Of a DNA stretch of 64,000 nt, positions 1-11,219 are shown one piece after another; position 1 is the stretch's first letter; every line of letters starts with the position of its first letter. This stretch comes from Leptidea sinapis (taxonomy: Eukaryota; Arthropoda; Insecta; Lepidoptera; Pieridae), in contig NC_066279.1 in NCBI RefSeq assembly GCF_905404315.1, positions 1,190,501-1,254,500 of the forward strand. Reading direction: 5' to 3'. The translations under genes were made by a program, and so were the position numbers. Below the pieces are notes generated by a model. The model was not told the origin of the DNA. It was given only the letters and a program-made list of their open reading frames with translations, and ran no database searches.

Positions 1-639
1 AGAAGGTTAGAAAATAATATATACCTTGTTCACAAATTTACACCTGAGAAAAAATATTTTGTAAAATTGTACCCCTATGAAGGTAAATTATAAGGGTAAC
101 TTAAATTGCCGGCAATGAGTCTTCGTCAACGACAAAGTTATGATAAACTTCAATCATTCTTTCATGCTGGAACCATCACATGCCAATGCTTGCAAGTGGT
201 TCGATGAATCTTACTGATGACCTGCGGGAAGTGTGACGCATGATAGAGGCAGACAAAAGATAGACCTTCCAACAGATTCGAACAAACTTAGACATTAGTA
301 AGAGTCAGGACAAAAAACAGCGTCAGGATGTTATTACATAGATGCCGCATAATTTGACCGAAACTAAACAAAAGAAAAAAACTGTCGCGTAGATTGGTAA
401 TAAGGGTTTTATAGGCACTTCGTCAATTTTGTCGAAACAATACACAGTGAATACTGGCGGATATTAGTAGTGTAGTACAAGACTCGTAGAGTTGGCCATA
501 GTTTTCTCATAAGAGGCCTGCAGATATCGTATATCAAAGTATTTATTCATTGCAGTTAGTTACCTTAATCATTGTCTTTATTAAATTAAAAGACATTGTT
601 ATTTTGTTTTAATTAGAACACAAAACAGAATTAGAACAG
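1..639. other. No gene seen
   Basis: AT-rich non-coding sequence with no ORF of convincing composition and no repeat shared with other parts of the window that I could see. If Homer continues to the left, this is intronic. Confidence 0.5.
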
Positions 640-897
640 GTTAAACAAATTTAGCCAGTGATGACTTACGGTACGCAGACAAGGTCGCTAACTATGGGCA
701 AGATGAAAAAGCTCATGGTAGCTCAGAGGGCAATGGAGAGGGCAATGTTCGGAGATTCCCTGCGTGATCGTATCAGATGTGTGGATTTTGGATGGGTTGG
801 AATGTTGGATGAGGCAGCGCAGGACCGATTATCGTGGAGATCTTTGGGGGTGGTCTTTGTCCAGCAGCGGACGACTTCCGGCTCATGATGATGATGA
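640..897 (+). pseudogene. RTE-like LINE 3' end, internally deleted
   Basis: Decayed C-terminus of a non-LTR endonuclease/reverse-transcriptase ORF. It reads TYGTQTRSLTMGKMKKL, then SLRDRIR, then AAQDRLSWRSLGVVFVQQ. The same blocks occur in the fuller copy at 45880-46517, which shows that the middle part here is deleted. The ORF ends just before an (ATG)n-like run (885-897), the kind of simple tail RTE-clade elements carry. Not a host gene. Confidence 0.75.
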
Positions 898-2260
898 AAC
901 AAATTTAACCCTCTAAGGTGTGTACACAGTTTGATTAGTAGAAATATATGTTTGAAATGTTATAATAATAAAAAACATTCAAAAACAAGCTTTATGTAAA
1001 ATGTTATAAGTATTAATATAATTTATAAGAAGATGGACAGTAATGTAAACTTATTGGGACGGAAATTGAAGTCCATGCTATGCACCATTATTTGAAACGG
1101 TATTGAATCAAAAGTACACATTAAAATAATCACTATGTGACTACGAATAATGTTACATTTCGCATAACTAACACCTAGACTCGTATCATATAGTAGGGAG
1201 GTGCAATATATGTGCGTATAAGTTGACAGCGTGTGCGAAATAATTTACATTTGTCGGTGGAACATTGACCAAAGTGAATTTTGTGTGAAAGTTAAATCAA
1301 AATCGAAAAATATGGAAATTATCGTGAGTATATTTTGAAATAAAATTGTCATTATAAAAATCCACTTTCTATCTAATTTTAAATTAAGCAATTTATAAAA
1401 AATAATATTTTCAAGATTTTTTTAATAAGTGCATTAATATGTTTTACTTATTTAATAATATAATAGTGTTGTTACAAAATTCAAAAGATTTTTACATGAA
1501 CATTACCTCAATTTAGTTAAATTTTTCCAAGTGGTTAATTTTAGATCGATACAGTCAAGAACTCGCTTTGAGTTCATATTTAAATCTAATTACATAAAGT
1601 TAGGAGTTTCGAAATATGCAACCTTACATAAAATTTTTAAGAGTTTCTACAACAACTAACGTATTAAGTAATTTGTATTTAATATATTAGTCAATTTTGG
1701 GTATAATTTTGAATGTTCAATTTATTGACTTCTCTGTGAAGTTCTATCCTATGCCCAACAAGAATTATCAATATTTTTAACATATTTAATTTTGTCTCTT
1801 CATGACAATGCCATCTCATAACTATCCAATGAAATAAGAAATTTAATAATTTAATTTTAAACAAAATAAGTTTAAGTCAGTTATTGGGATATAAAAAGCT
1901 AACTTTTCACCAAATCAAGGGATTTTTTTTGTAAAAGATAAAAATAAAAAACCAAAGACTTGGTTATTTGAATTTTGCACAAAAATTTTGAGTTTCATGT
2001 AAAAAAGTTTAAATAAAAAAGTTTAGAAAAAGGTCTAAACTTTGCTATGTAACTTTTTTCCACAGGACTTGTAGTTTTGTCGGAAATTGACATAAACCGC
2101 TTTTTACCCTTAAGGCTGCTTTCCCAAGAAATCGCCAAAATAGCGCATAATTGAAACCATTTCTTGACGCTTTATATAAAGCTTATATTTTTTATTATCT
2201 TAGAGCTAAAAGCTCATATCTTATTAAAAATGCTTCTAATTCTGAATTAAAACTATGGAG
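898..2260. other. No gene seen, AT-rich
   Basis: Strongly AT-rich stretch without coding exons or recognised repeats. Confidence 0.5.
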
Positions 2261-2704
2261 ATCTTGTGCGAAAGAGGTAACATAGCTCCGCTCGTTTCCT
2301 CTAGGCCATTGGTTGCGTCCCCAGCCTTAAACCCTTCCACTTCCCGACCTCAGATCACCCGTAATTTATGTTTCCTTTCATTTTTGTAATATTCTCTTCC
2401 TTTTCCAATGGGTTTCATCCTACTATTATTTATTTTGGTTTCAAAAATTATCGACCCTGGTCGACAAGTAGAATATCTCCTTACAAAATCCCTATAAATC
2501 GCTACAGCACGAATTTTGGGATTATTTGAAATTATATGAAAACTAAACATACGCACTTTACAGCCAACTGACATGAACTGGTTAATTTTATAAAAAGCTA
2601 CTCGAAAGCCACCGAAAGCGTCAAAGCGAACATTACGTGTTAATCTAAAATACTGTTACGTGTGTGTGTACCAAATGTTGTGAATTAATTCAGTCTCGCT
2701 CTAA

Positions 2705-2999
2705 CGGCCGTTCCCAGTATACTATCTACAGATAGAGATAAATTACCACCTTCTACTGTCAGTCAATAATCTGAAGCTGTCCCAATATACCCAATAAGTC
2801 ATTCTTATCGTCTTATATGGGGACGCGTGAATTGAAATTTCCATACAAACTTCTATCGCTGGTAAGCTATACGTCGTCCCATTGACAGACAGCGTTTACG
2901 GATGAGGTGAGTTACCGTCGAGAAGTTTATTGGGACAGAAAATACAACGATAGTTACGATTTTTATCTCAAGTAAGAGATTGAATATTGGGAACGGCCG
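2705..2999. mobile_element. MITE, repeat G copy 1 (PIF/Harbinger-like)
   Basis: A 295-bp non-coding element with terminal inverted repeats CGGCCGTTCCCA.../...TGGGAACGGCCG and a 3-bp TAA target duplication (2702-2704 and 3000-3002). TAA/TWA duplications with short GC-rich ends fit PIF/Harbinger. It sits inside a copy of repeat H. The H copy near 21340 shows the uninterrupted site (ACTCTAAGAAAA), which confirms the insertion. A second copy is at 38816-39125. Confidence 0.8.
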
Positions 3000-3002
3000 T
3001 AA

Positions 3003-3262
3003 GAAAACAGCGTTTCACCCAATTGTATGAAACGTGCAGTCATTGATAGATTGACAGATGACGGCTATAATCTTGTAGAAAACGGAGATAGCCGAAATCC
3101 ACTACGTTTTAAGCAACTGTTCGCTTTCAAACTTAGTCGGATTATACTTCGTCGCCAATCGCCATACTTTAATTACTACTATTTCAAACTTATGTCAAAT
3201 CACTGCACGTTTCATAGTAAACTAAATTTCAATTCTTACTCAGGCCTCTTATTACGTAATAT
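3003..3262 (+). repeat. Repeat H copy 1 (GAAACGTGCAGT)
   Basis: Non-coding dispersed repeat with internal inverted repeats ATGAAACGTGCAGTCA and ...CACTGCACGTTTCAT about 200 bp apart. Other copies: 21325-21880 and 35440-35770 (minus). The apparent ORF across it is incidental. The left part of this copy continues beyond the repeat G insertion. Confidence 0.7.
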
Positions 3263-3264
3263 TT

Positions 3265-3572
3265 ACATCTTATTCGGTGTCGTGCCAGAATTGGGCGAGT
3301 CAACATCTATGGATGCCTCGTGTAGAGGTGAAACACGTGTCGAATTGATTAAAAGGCATAAAACGCATTTATTTTCTCAAAATTGATTCTATAGGATTCT
3401 TTTTGATGTGATTTCTAACACTACCACCGCTTTGGAAACAAATGGCACTCTGAGCGAGAAGAAGACAAATCTTTGCGGAATTAACATTTAAGAAAACTCA
3501 CAAAATTTTGTTAATTATGGATTTGCGCACAGCAACGTCTAATTTAATAAATTTTCTTAATTTTTATTAACA
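3265..3572 (+). repeat. Repeat F, diverged copy
   Basis: Contains the repeat F core (GATGCCTCGTGTAGAGG, then AAACACGTGTCGAATTG) followed by a diverged arm (GCGGAATTAACATTTAAG). It lacks the left arm that makes the hairpin in the copies at 6189 and 17783. Confidence 0.65.
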
Positions 3573-4951
3573 CCTACGCCATTACTTTTATACCTCATTG
3601 CTGATTTATCTGTAAATTGAACACAGTATTTTCTGATCAATTACTATATAACATGCTCGCGATAATTTATTAAAAGTGTTGGAAAAAACCGTAGAGTATT
3701 AGCATAATAAAAGTGTTTTCTTTCGAGCAATTTCCTCGAGACAAGGAATAGCCGCGAAGGAAGTGTTATGCTCGCCAACCGTGTTTACTGTACTGTGGCA
3801 AATTGATTATGTTGTACATAATTTATTTATTGACGATGCTGTAACTGTTGTAGTGTTTATGAATGGATGCTTTTAAGGGTTCCGTAGCAATACGGTAGGC
3901 AATAAGAGGAAAACATACGTCCGTCTTTCTGTAGTTTTGACGTCTGAAATTGCCGCTATAAGAACAAAAAACCAAACGATAAACACGGACGAGTAAAAAT
4001 ATAAGGATTCCGTGTCACCTTACATAACAGTAAGGCACCAAAACAAGCCGGTTAACGTTAAAATTAAATTAAAATACAACGCATACACTAACACTAATAC
4101 AACCCGATCGGCCGCTATTATGAGATTTGCCATCGTCTGTGACAGATCAGTTTGCGTCGCAACAAAATATTTTAAAAATGCCGTCGTGCGTTGTGATAAA
4201 GTGTAAAAACAATACTATAAAAGTATTTGTGAAAAAATTGTGTATCTTGTGTACCCCGTAACCGCACACACACTAGCATAAAGGTGCTTCACTTGCTAAT
4301 ATCACGGCGCGGAGTCCTTCTTTCCGTGTCCTTACTAGTCCGCGACGATAAATAAAAAAAATAACGGGTTGCATTCCGGGAGTGCCGGCTAAAGTGAAAA
4401 CTTGAACATTAGCGTTCTGAAATTTTTAATATTTTGGAATGGCTAGGGAATAAATTCGCGCGAATTGCTTTATTTATCAGTATAAAAAACAAATCATTAC
4501 AAAAATCTTGTTTCCTTATAAAATTATTTAAACAGTACTCACACAGTGTTATATCTTTTACAATGGTCGCACTTGGCATATTTTTATATCAAGTAGAAAA
4601 TAACAGAAACAAAAAAAATACACCTCGTTGAAAAATTTTATAACTGTAATAACTAGTATATCGCACACATTGACATTTATACTATTAAGGCGCTTAATGG
4701 TATCCAATATTTGTAATACATTGATGCTTTTTTAAGACTTTGCCAGATTTCAAACGATTTCTAAGAACCCTATTAAGTGAGGTTTCGACTCAGGGATCTA
4801 TGTTAGACAAAATTTAGGACATTCCCAAGTTTTTCAAGGACGTTTCAGAAGCGCTAAACGGAATAAATAAACACTTGTGGATTTGTGTCATTTCAATGTT
4901 TTTTTAAGAAACTTGATAAAGCTTTCTGAAGAATGACCCAACCAATACCAT
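3573..4951. other. No gene seen
   Basis: Non-coding AT-rich stretch. GGGTTCCGTAGCAATACGGTA near 3878 resembles a short motif seen again near 32335 and 52786, probably another old repeat. No exon is supported. Confidence 0.45.
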
Positions 4952-5218
4952 TTACCACAACGGCGCCTATTTCTGCCGTGAAGCAGTAATGTGTAAGCAT
5001 TACTGTGTTTGATGAAGTGATTTCATGCTAGTGAAATTACTGGGCAAATGAGACTTAACATCATGTCTCAAGGTGACGAGCGCAGTTGTAGTGCCGCTCA
5101 GAAATTTTGGGGGTTTCAAGAATCCTGAGCAGCACTGCATTGTAATGGGCAGGGCGTATCAATTACCATCAGCTGAACGTCCTGCTCGTCTTGTCCCTTA
5201 TTTTCATAACAAAAAAAT
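4952..5218 (+). repeat. Repeat A copy 1 (5'-truncated)
   Basis: Starts at TACCACAACGGCGCC and ends in TTTTCATAACAAAAAAA, lacking the first ~40 bp of the full unit at 14557. Confidence 0.8.
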
Positions 5219-5395
5219 ACAATATGTAAAACGGACAAGGCATGAAATGACACGAGATAAACTTCCAATTTAATATTATTATCTCAAAAGATACGGCAGG
5301 ACTTTGCAGGCAACGTTTTAACTTAAAAGGATATACATTACACGATTTACTTGAGCCATAATAATAATAATAATAATATATAGTCCTAGCACACG

Positions 5396-5543
5396 AGGTT
5401 ACTGACATGTGGGATGTTGATTCAACAATAATTGTCCCAATAGTCGTTTACGTAAACGGCCTTACAGCAAAGAGCCTCGACCATCATCTCAATAGGCTCT
5501 CGCTTAATAAATGGATTAAGGGTCAGTTAGGAGTACAGAACAG
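5396..5543 (+). pseudogene. LINE ORF2 C-terminal fragment
   Basis: Reads IVPIVVYVNGLTAKSLDHH then [15 protein letters not shown], which resembles the region after the reverse transcriptase in lepidopteran non-LTR elements (VxxNGLxxKSLxxHLxxLxL). It runs directly into a different LINE 3' end, so the two were joined by deletion or nested insertion. Confidence 0.55.
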
Positions 5544-5880
5544 TTTTTCTGTTCGGGTTGATTCCAGCGGCCGAATTCCACCATCGGACATTACGTGCAA
5601 AGTACCATCCGCATCACGTAGACGTCTGGCATTCCACAACCGCGCGTTTTCTTCGAAATTTCTTGCCTCGCACAGCCACTTTGTGGAATCAACTACCGGC
5701 AGCGGTCTTCCCGAACAGATATGACTTAGGGACCTTCAAGAAAAAAGCATACTCCCACCTTAAAGGCCGGCAACGCATTTCTTGACACACCTGTTGTTGC
5801 GGATGTCCATGGGCGATGCCTCACCTCTCCCCATCCCGTGAGCCTCTTGCCCGTTTGCCCCCTCTCATATGAAAAAAAAA
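5544..5880 (+). pseudogene. LINE K 3' end with poly(A)
   Basis: C-terminus of a non-LTR retrotransposon ORF2: [20 protein letters not shown], then [20 protein letters not shown] and [14 protein letters not shown], then a stop, a short 3' UTR (CCTCTTGCCCGTTTGCCCCC) and an A13 tail. 5'-truncated and dead. This is the best-preserved copy of the LINE K tail here; relatives are at 21395, 36935, 38385, 40097, 43160, 46630, 47756, 56695, 59540 and 62036. The clade was not assigned. Confidence 0.8.
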
Positions 5881-6188
5881 AAAAACAGAAAGCAGCTGTT
5901 TTGGGAACGGCACGCATCATGCGAAAGTTCCTCAGTCTGTCGCCATAACCACCGGAGGAATTGTCGTGAACCAACGCCGGCGGGACTCTATTTTTTATAT
6001 TTATTTATTTTTATTTTATTTTATTTTGGGATCAAACATTTATATTTGTAATATTTTTTTTTTATAAATATGTTATATATAGAAAAAAAGATGGAATTAT
6101 AATAAAGAGTATAATAATATGATTGTTGGCAAAACACAATTTTTTTTAAGTTATGTTATAACGAGAATCTAAATGTTACAAGCTATCT

Positions 6189-6432
6189 TGAGACACAAAT
6201 GATTTAAGTTTTCTTTAGTGTTAATTCCGCCAATATTTGTTTTTAAAACAATTCGACACGTGTTTCGCCTCTACACGAGGCATCCTCAGGACGTGTTGTC
6301 TCGCCAAAATCTGGCACGAGACAGAGACTGTTTTAAAAACAAATATTGGCAGAATTAACACTAAAGAAAACTTAAATCATTTGTATAATTATGGATTTCC
6401 GCAAAATAACGCCTAATTCAATAAATTTTCAG
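6189..6432. repeat. Repeat F hairpin copy
   Basis: Two arms of ~55 bp (ACAAATGATTTAAGTTTTC... and its near-complement ...GAAAACTTAAATCATTTGT) flank the F core (ACACGTGTTTCGCCTCTAC then ACGAGGCATCCTCAGG). The right arm continues into ATTATGGATTTCCGCAAA. A transcript could fold into a long hairpin. No coding capacity. Confidence 0.75.
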
Positions 6433-6476
6433 TTATATTGAGAATTAATTCCGCTTTATCAGTCAAGGATTTATTA

Positions 6477-6562
6477 GTCTAACTTTGGCACGAGAGTTCG
6501 GCGAGTCAACATACCCTGAGCATGCCTGGCGTGGTTGCAAAACACGTGTCGAATTGGTTTTA
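6477..6562 (+). repeat. Repeat F core fragment
   Basis: Diverged F core only (TTGGCACGAGAGTTCGGCGA then AAACACGTGTCGAATTGG), lying just right of the hairpin copy. Confidence 0.55.
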
Positions 6563-6690
6563 GCAGAGTCTCACGTTACCGACTAACCCAGTCGTTCTGC
6601 AGGTGGTTCAAGCGGGGGCAGATTCTTCGTTGGAGGACGCGTATATGACCTAGGCTCTAGGGCGTGCGGGCGAGCGGGAGGTCTTCTCAA

Positions 6691-6946
6691 TTTTTTTTAT
6701 GAAAATAAGGGACGAGACGAGCAGGACGCTCAGCTGTTGGTAATTGATACGGCCTGCCCATTACAATGCAGTGCCGCTCAGGATTATTAAAAAACCCAAA
6801 AATTCTGAGGGGCACTACAACTGCGCTCATCGCCTTGAGACATAAGTTGTCAAGTCTCATTTGCCCAGTAATTTCACTTGCTACGGCGCCCTCCAGATCG
6901 AAAGTGTAATGCTTACACATTACTGCTTCACGGCAGAAATAGGCGC
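6691..6946 (-). repeat. Repeat A copy 2
   Basis: Minus-strand copy: T-rich tail then ATGAAAATAAGGGACGAGAC at the left, ending with GGCAGAAATAGGCGC. 5'-truncated like copy 1. Confidence 0.8.
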
Positions 6947-6959
6947 AACATAACATTTA

Positions 6960-8105
6960 GTATTATGAGTTCAATAAATTTTATAATGTTGACCAAACGC
7001 AATTTCAGCGCTTTTCTGTTCTCGACCTTTCAAGTCTCTGTTATATTTATTGCATCAGTACAGTTCAGTACTTGGCCCCTCTATTTTACTCGAGTACTAT
7101 CATTTTAAATTACTTGTAGGTCACAGTTTAAGTTTGGCAATAAATATCAAGAGCATGAACGAGCGACGACTAAGAATAAAATCTCAAAAAACAGAAAAAT
7201 CAAACTATTTAAGTTAAAAAGGAAAGCGCGCATTCGACACGCAACTAAACAGCATTGGACAGGAAACAATAAGCGTGTTGCTTCGGAAGCAGGTCATTAC
7301 TCCGCATTTAATGACATTGCCGACAAGGGCTGTCACACGCACAATACGACACATATTAGATGCATATTTTATTTCTAATAAGGAAAATACTTTTAACAAT
7401 TACAACAACATTACTTCAGAATTTTGGAAACAAATATTTTTTTTTATTGGCCAGAGCGACTATACCGCAATAAGTATCACAAATTCAACCTAAACTTCAA
7501 TTCACAACCAAACACGTCAAAAACGTCGTTTAAGGGACGCGTCCGTAGGCTGATTTTTTTTATACAATTACTGTTTAGAAGTTTTATTATCTATCATATT
7601 TTATTGATGTAAATTAAGGAATAATAAAAATATCTATGTATTTCCTTGTGATTAGTTTTCAATTTAGGGCCCCGAATAACTACACAACCTAGAAATTCAT
7701 GATCAGATATGTGCAGCTTCACAGATCTACGTTTATGTACCTACTAGGTGTGTGGTTTAAAAAAAGTTTAATATTAAAGAGCATCAACCCTATTTAGTTC
7801 TCATGCACACATTATCGCTGTATATATATTTACACCTTCATATTTATAAATCTCTTGTTTATCGATATGTATTTTTGTTGAGTGACTGCCCAAAGCGACA
7901 ACCCTAGAGATAACTTATTACTTACTTTATTATTGTGTGTGTCAAAACATGTTATTGTTCCGGAGGGATTTATTAAATGACAATTTCACAAACATAATAG
8001 GCGTCGGCCTCGAATCGAAATATATATGTTTCGATTAACGAGTCCATGTAGTATGTATATATATATATATAATAATAACATAATTTCAACTTCATTACGA
8101 TATTA
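6960..8105. other. No gene seen
   Basis: Non-coding. A short TA microsatellite is at about 8055-8070. Small ORFs here have no recognisable composition. Confidence 0.45.
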
Positions 8106-8109
8106 TGTA

Positions 8110-9272
8110 TACCGGGTGGTTTTTTGAGAAGGGCATTGATGGCCAAGTCGGAAACTACGGGACTTAGAGGAAAGTCTTGAAAGGAGTCATGCCCTCGATT
8201 TATAAGAAAACAATAACTGCTTTTAAGTTTTTTTTTTATTCTTGAACTTTTGATGGAAATCGACTCGAATGATTTTTCAAAAAAAATTGCAGCCTGTATT
8301 ATTGGATCAATGGACTTTGTTGCTGATAAGGATCAAATTTTGCAAAGATATGTTTTGCTAAAAATGAAAGCAAATAGAAAAAAATACAAATTGCTTTTCA
8401 TATCTCACTTTTACCTAACTAATAAGTTGCTCAAAATGGTTTCCACTGGCTCCAATGTATAAGTTTATACGTCTCTCTAATATAGTGTGTACTACATTTG
8501 ATACCATGACAGGATTTATCCTCGATAGAATATTTACAAAAAAAGTAACAATTCTAACAAAAAGTTTGACTAGGAGGTGAGTTTTCTTCCGTGTAAAAAT
8601 AATAAAAAAGAAAATTTGTGATTTACTTTCATCTTTAGGAATAGATCAGCAACAGAGTCCATTGGTTGAATAATACAGGAGCCTGTAAATTTTTTGAACA
8701 ATCATTGGGGTCAATTTCCATCAAAAGTTCAAGAAATCTTAAAAAAACTAAGTATGCAGTTATTGGTTTCTTATAAATCGAGGGCATGACTCTTTTCACG
8801 GCTTTCCTCTAAGTCTCGTAGTTTCTGACTTGGCCATCAAATTCAAATATTTTTATTCAAAATAGGATGTGACATCAAAACTACCACCCATTCCAAAATG
8901 AATGCCTCAGACCTGAGAAGAACGGGCGCAACAAATTCAGCGGCCTTTTTTTTGTTTCCATCGAAAAAATATGTTGACTAAGTAATATTGTACAATTAAA
9001 CTTTTTATTTAATAGCCTGAGGGCGGTCACTCCATTCCCAATCTGTGGTATCATTTAGAAAGTCATTTATGTTATAGTAACCTTTACCACACAAAACGTT
9101 TTTTAACAATTCTTTTGAACAACGTAATACATTTGTTTTGAACATTTTCTGGGATCTTGTTGTAAAACCATATAAATCGCCCCACAAAAGACTTACTAAC
9201 TCGACTTAGCCGAGTAGTAGGCATTATTTTATATTATTATTATCACCGCCCTTTTCAAAAAACCAACATGTA
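8110..9272. mobile_element. Non-autonomous TIR element (TA target), disrupted
   Basis: Inverted terminal repeats start TACCGGGTGGTTTTTTGAGA (left) and TACATGTTGGTTTTTTGAAA (right, reverse complement) and are flanked by TA (8108-8109, 9273-9274). Arms of ~150 bp share the block CATGCCCTCGATTTATAAGA. The TA target suggests Tc1/mariner-type mobilisation. The interior has no recognisable transposase; a short ORF at 8250-8462 is probably incidental. The right arm is split by a LINE copy at 8838-9240. Confidence 0.7.
8838..9240 (-). pseudogene. LINE C 3' end inside a TIR
   Basis: Minus-strand 3' end of a non-LTR element. The ORF remnant includes WGDLYGFTTRSQKMF, NVLCGKGYYNINDFLND and TTDWEWSDRPQAI, followed by a 3' UTR with CTGAGAAGAACGGGCGCAAC and the tail ATTCAAATATTTTTATTCAAA at the left. 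It cuts the right inverted repeat of the surrounding element, with ATCA on both sides as a possible target duplication. Other copies: 20372, 50671, 55705. Confidence 0.7.
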
Positions 9273-9587
9273 TAATGTATATACTGATACATGAAGAAAA
9301 CAGAATTTTAAACCACCTAAACTCGTAACAAAAAATTTATAAAAAACATCGATATTTTTATGCTGTTGAGAATATTTATTAGGCACACGTTAAGTTATGA
9401 CGTCATCATCTTAACGCACGCTCGATACATTTCGTTTCACTAGCGACCGCTATTTCATAACACTCAAAATTATAATAATTAATAACTATAATAATAAAAA
9501 TTTTATTTGGAATATTTTACAAAGCTAATACAAACAAGTAAAAACGATGATAGCTGCAAAAGTATAAACTGCATCGCAGCTTTTTTC

Positions 9588-9773
9588 TATTGAATTAGGC
9601 GTTACTTTGCGGAAATCCATAATTATACAAATGATTTAAGTTGAGTCTCGCGCCAGATTTTGGCGAGACAACACGTCCTGAGGATGCCTCGTGTAGAGGC
9701 GAAACACGTGTCGAATTGTTTTAAAAACAAATATTGGCGGAATTAACACAGAAAACTTAAATCATTTGTATGC
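9588..9773. repeat. Repeat F copy
   Basis: Order here is GGCGTTACTTTGCGGAAATC, short left arm, F core (GCCTCGTGTAGAGGCGAAAC), then right arm ending AACTTAAATCATTTGTAT. The left arm is mostly lost, so only a partial hairpin remains. Confidence 0.7.
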
Positions 9774-9932
9774 ATCGCAGCTAACAATGCTCTTCTCCGA
9801 ATACAATAAGGAATGATGTTCCATGCACAAAGATCTAGACATTAAAAAATAGTACAGGACATGGGATTTGAAATGGATACATTATTATTATTATATAATG
9901 TGTTTTTATATTTGGGTGAAGTGTGTGGGTGA

Positions 9933-9947
9933 GAGAGAGAGAGAGTT
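9933..9947. repeat. (GA)n microsatellite
   Basis: Short GA dinucleotide run immediately left of the mariner-type derivative. Confidence 0.8.
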
Positions 9948-9958
9948 AGAGATATGTA

Positions 9959-10548
9959 TACAGGTTGTCCCAAAGTTATGGGACGTGAAGGGAAAGTACC
10001 TTTAATATCGATGATAGGCTATTTTACTGAAAGAAGACTTAACGTTATTTTTAGATTTTCTAAAAATTACTTGCCTCGTCTGGGAATCGAGCTCCTACTT
10101 AGATTGGTACGAATGGACCGATTAGATGGCCGGCCAGATCCCCGGACCTTACACCATTAGATTTCTTCTTTTGGGGATATGTGAAAGATATGCTATACAA
10201 AAAGCGATACAAGAAAAAAAGAAAGAAAATCAACATTTGAGCATTTAATTAATTAATTTACAAAAAAATATCCACTTAATTGACTACTTTCTTTGAAAGT
10301 TACATATACTTATGAAGAGTTATTAGTTCTTGGCCATTCTTTCCATTGGCATCATAAGAGTAGGGGTGTTTATTTTTTACATTTAGGTCGGTTCGATTCC
10401 CAGACGAAGCAAGTAATTTTCAGAAAATCTTTGAATGCAGAATTACTAACTTTTAAAAATAACATAAAGTCTTCTTTCTGTAAAATAGCCTATCTTCGAT
10501 ATTTAAGGTACTTTCCCTTCATGTCCCATAACTTTGGGACATCCTGTA
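9959..10548 (+). mobile_element. Internally deleted mariner-type element
   Basis: A 590-bp element with TA target duplication (9957-9958, 10549-10550) and ~140-bp inverted repeats beginning TACAGG(T/A)TGTCCCAAAG. About 10105-10200 encodes GPIRWPARSPDLTPLDFFFW then GYVKDMLYKK, matching the third catalytic Asp region (WPARSPDLNPLD) of the intact transposase at 23678-24763. The rest of the transposase is gone, so it could only move if helped in trans. Terminal sequences (TACAGGxTGTCCC) are also like those of the intact element, but the internal repeat sequence differs, so it belongs to a related lineage. Confidence 0.85.
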
Positions 10549-10619
10549 TAGCGATTTGGAAATTAGTTACATAAATATTAGTCGCAAGATCATTGCAGCA
10601 ACATGTAACGCTAACAAGA

Positions 10620-10626
10620 TATAAAG
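10620..10626 (+). promoter_or_regulatory. TATA box of the cuticle gene
   Basis: TATAAAG lies 50 bp before the start codon at 10676. A start site about 25-30 bp downstream (near TTTCATTT at 10648-10655) would give a short 5' UTR. This supports the start codon lying in the first exon. Inference from spacing only. Confidence 0.55.
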
Positions 10627-10675
10627 ATAGATCTGAATCACACCACACTTTCATTTACTAATTTGTCCACAGAAA

Positions 10676-10813
10676 ATGCTGCCAGCACTATTCCTATTCG
10701 CATCAGCTTTTGCCCGATACGAGGGCTACGGTCTTGACTACGAGGACTACAGGCCACTCTATCATCATCAGATTGGGCAGCACAATATCGATGAATATGA
10801 CGTAGATTATCAT
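10676..10813 (+). CDS. RR-2 cuticular protein, exon 1
   Basis: First coding exon of a chitin-binding cuticle protein secreted by epidermal cells. It encodes residues 1-46. A short hydrophobic signal peptide (MLPALFLFASAFA, likely cut before RYEG) is followed by a Tyr/Asp/His-rich N-terminal segment (GYGLDYEDYRP, YHHQIGQHNIDEYDVDYH). The start has an A-rich context (AGAAAATG) and lies 50 bp after a TATA box. The donor is CAT|GTAAGTA, phase 0. Many cuticle genes split the signal peptide with an early intron. The sequence just before the ATG (TTTGTCCACAG) could pass as an acceptor, so an extra tiny upstream exon is possible but not needed. The whole protein is 147 residues. The gene appears to lie antisense within a Homer intron. 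Confidence 0.85.
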
Positions 10814-10929
10814 GTAAGTATCATATAACCGGAATTGTGACGCTTATCCGAAGTTTGATTCTTAAAGAACGGTTCAGTTCACCAGAAATTATGTAATCAC
10901 CACTCCTTTGGTGTATGTGGATGGTGCAG

Positions 10930-11219
10930 CTACTGTACTCAATAACTTTTGTATTAATTTACATTTACTTTTTTGACTTACTCGTGTAAGACATTGACTA
11001 TTTGACGTTTGAGTGTGTTTGTTGCATCATTTTACATATTGTAATTGAAATGATCTGTAAGTCTTGATATAAAAGAGTGGCAATGAGTTTCTTGCTACTT
11101 CTTCTCATTAGCTCAACCCTTTACGAAGTAGCGGTAGATTCAATAAGATATTTTTTTTTGACATTCATAAGTGTCATTTCCGTGACCTATGTGAATAAAC
11201 TGATTTTGATTTGATTTGC
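10930..11219 (+). repeat. LINE 3'-UTR fragment with TGATTTGATTTG tail
   Basis: Contains TTTCTTGCTACTTCTTCTCA, AAGTAGCGGTAGATTCAATA and GAATAAACTGATTTTGATTTG, the form of a non-LTR 3' UTR. Lies in the first intron of the cuticle gene. Family placement is from memory of lepidopteran repeats and is not certain. Confidence 0.5.

Noticed and set aside
3027..3386. 119-codon ORF beginning MKRAVIDRLTDDGYNLV
   Set aside because: The same ORF-like start recurs wherever repeat H occurs (also minus strand at 35717); it is a by-product of a non-coding repeat.
7261..7430. Possible exon around GACAAGGGCTGTCACACG
   Set aside because: No splice sites in phase and no recognisable protein; overlapping frames on both strands.
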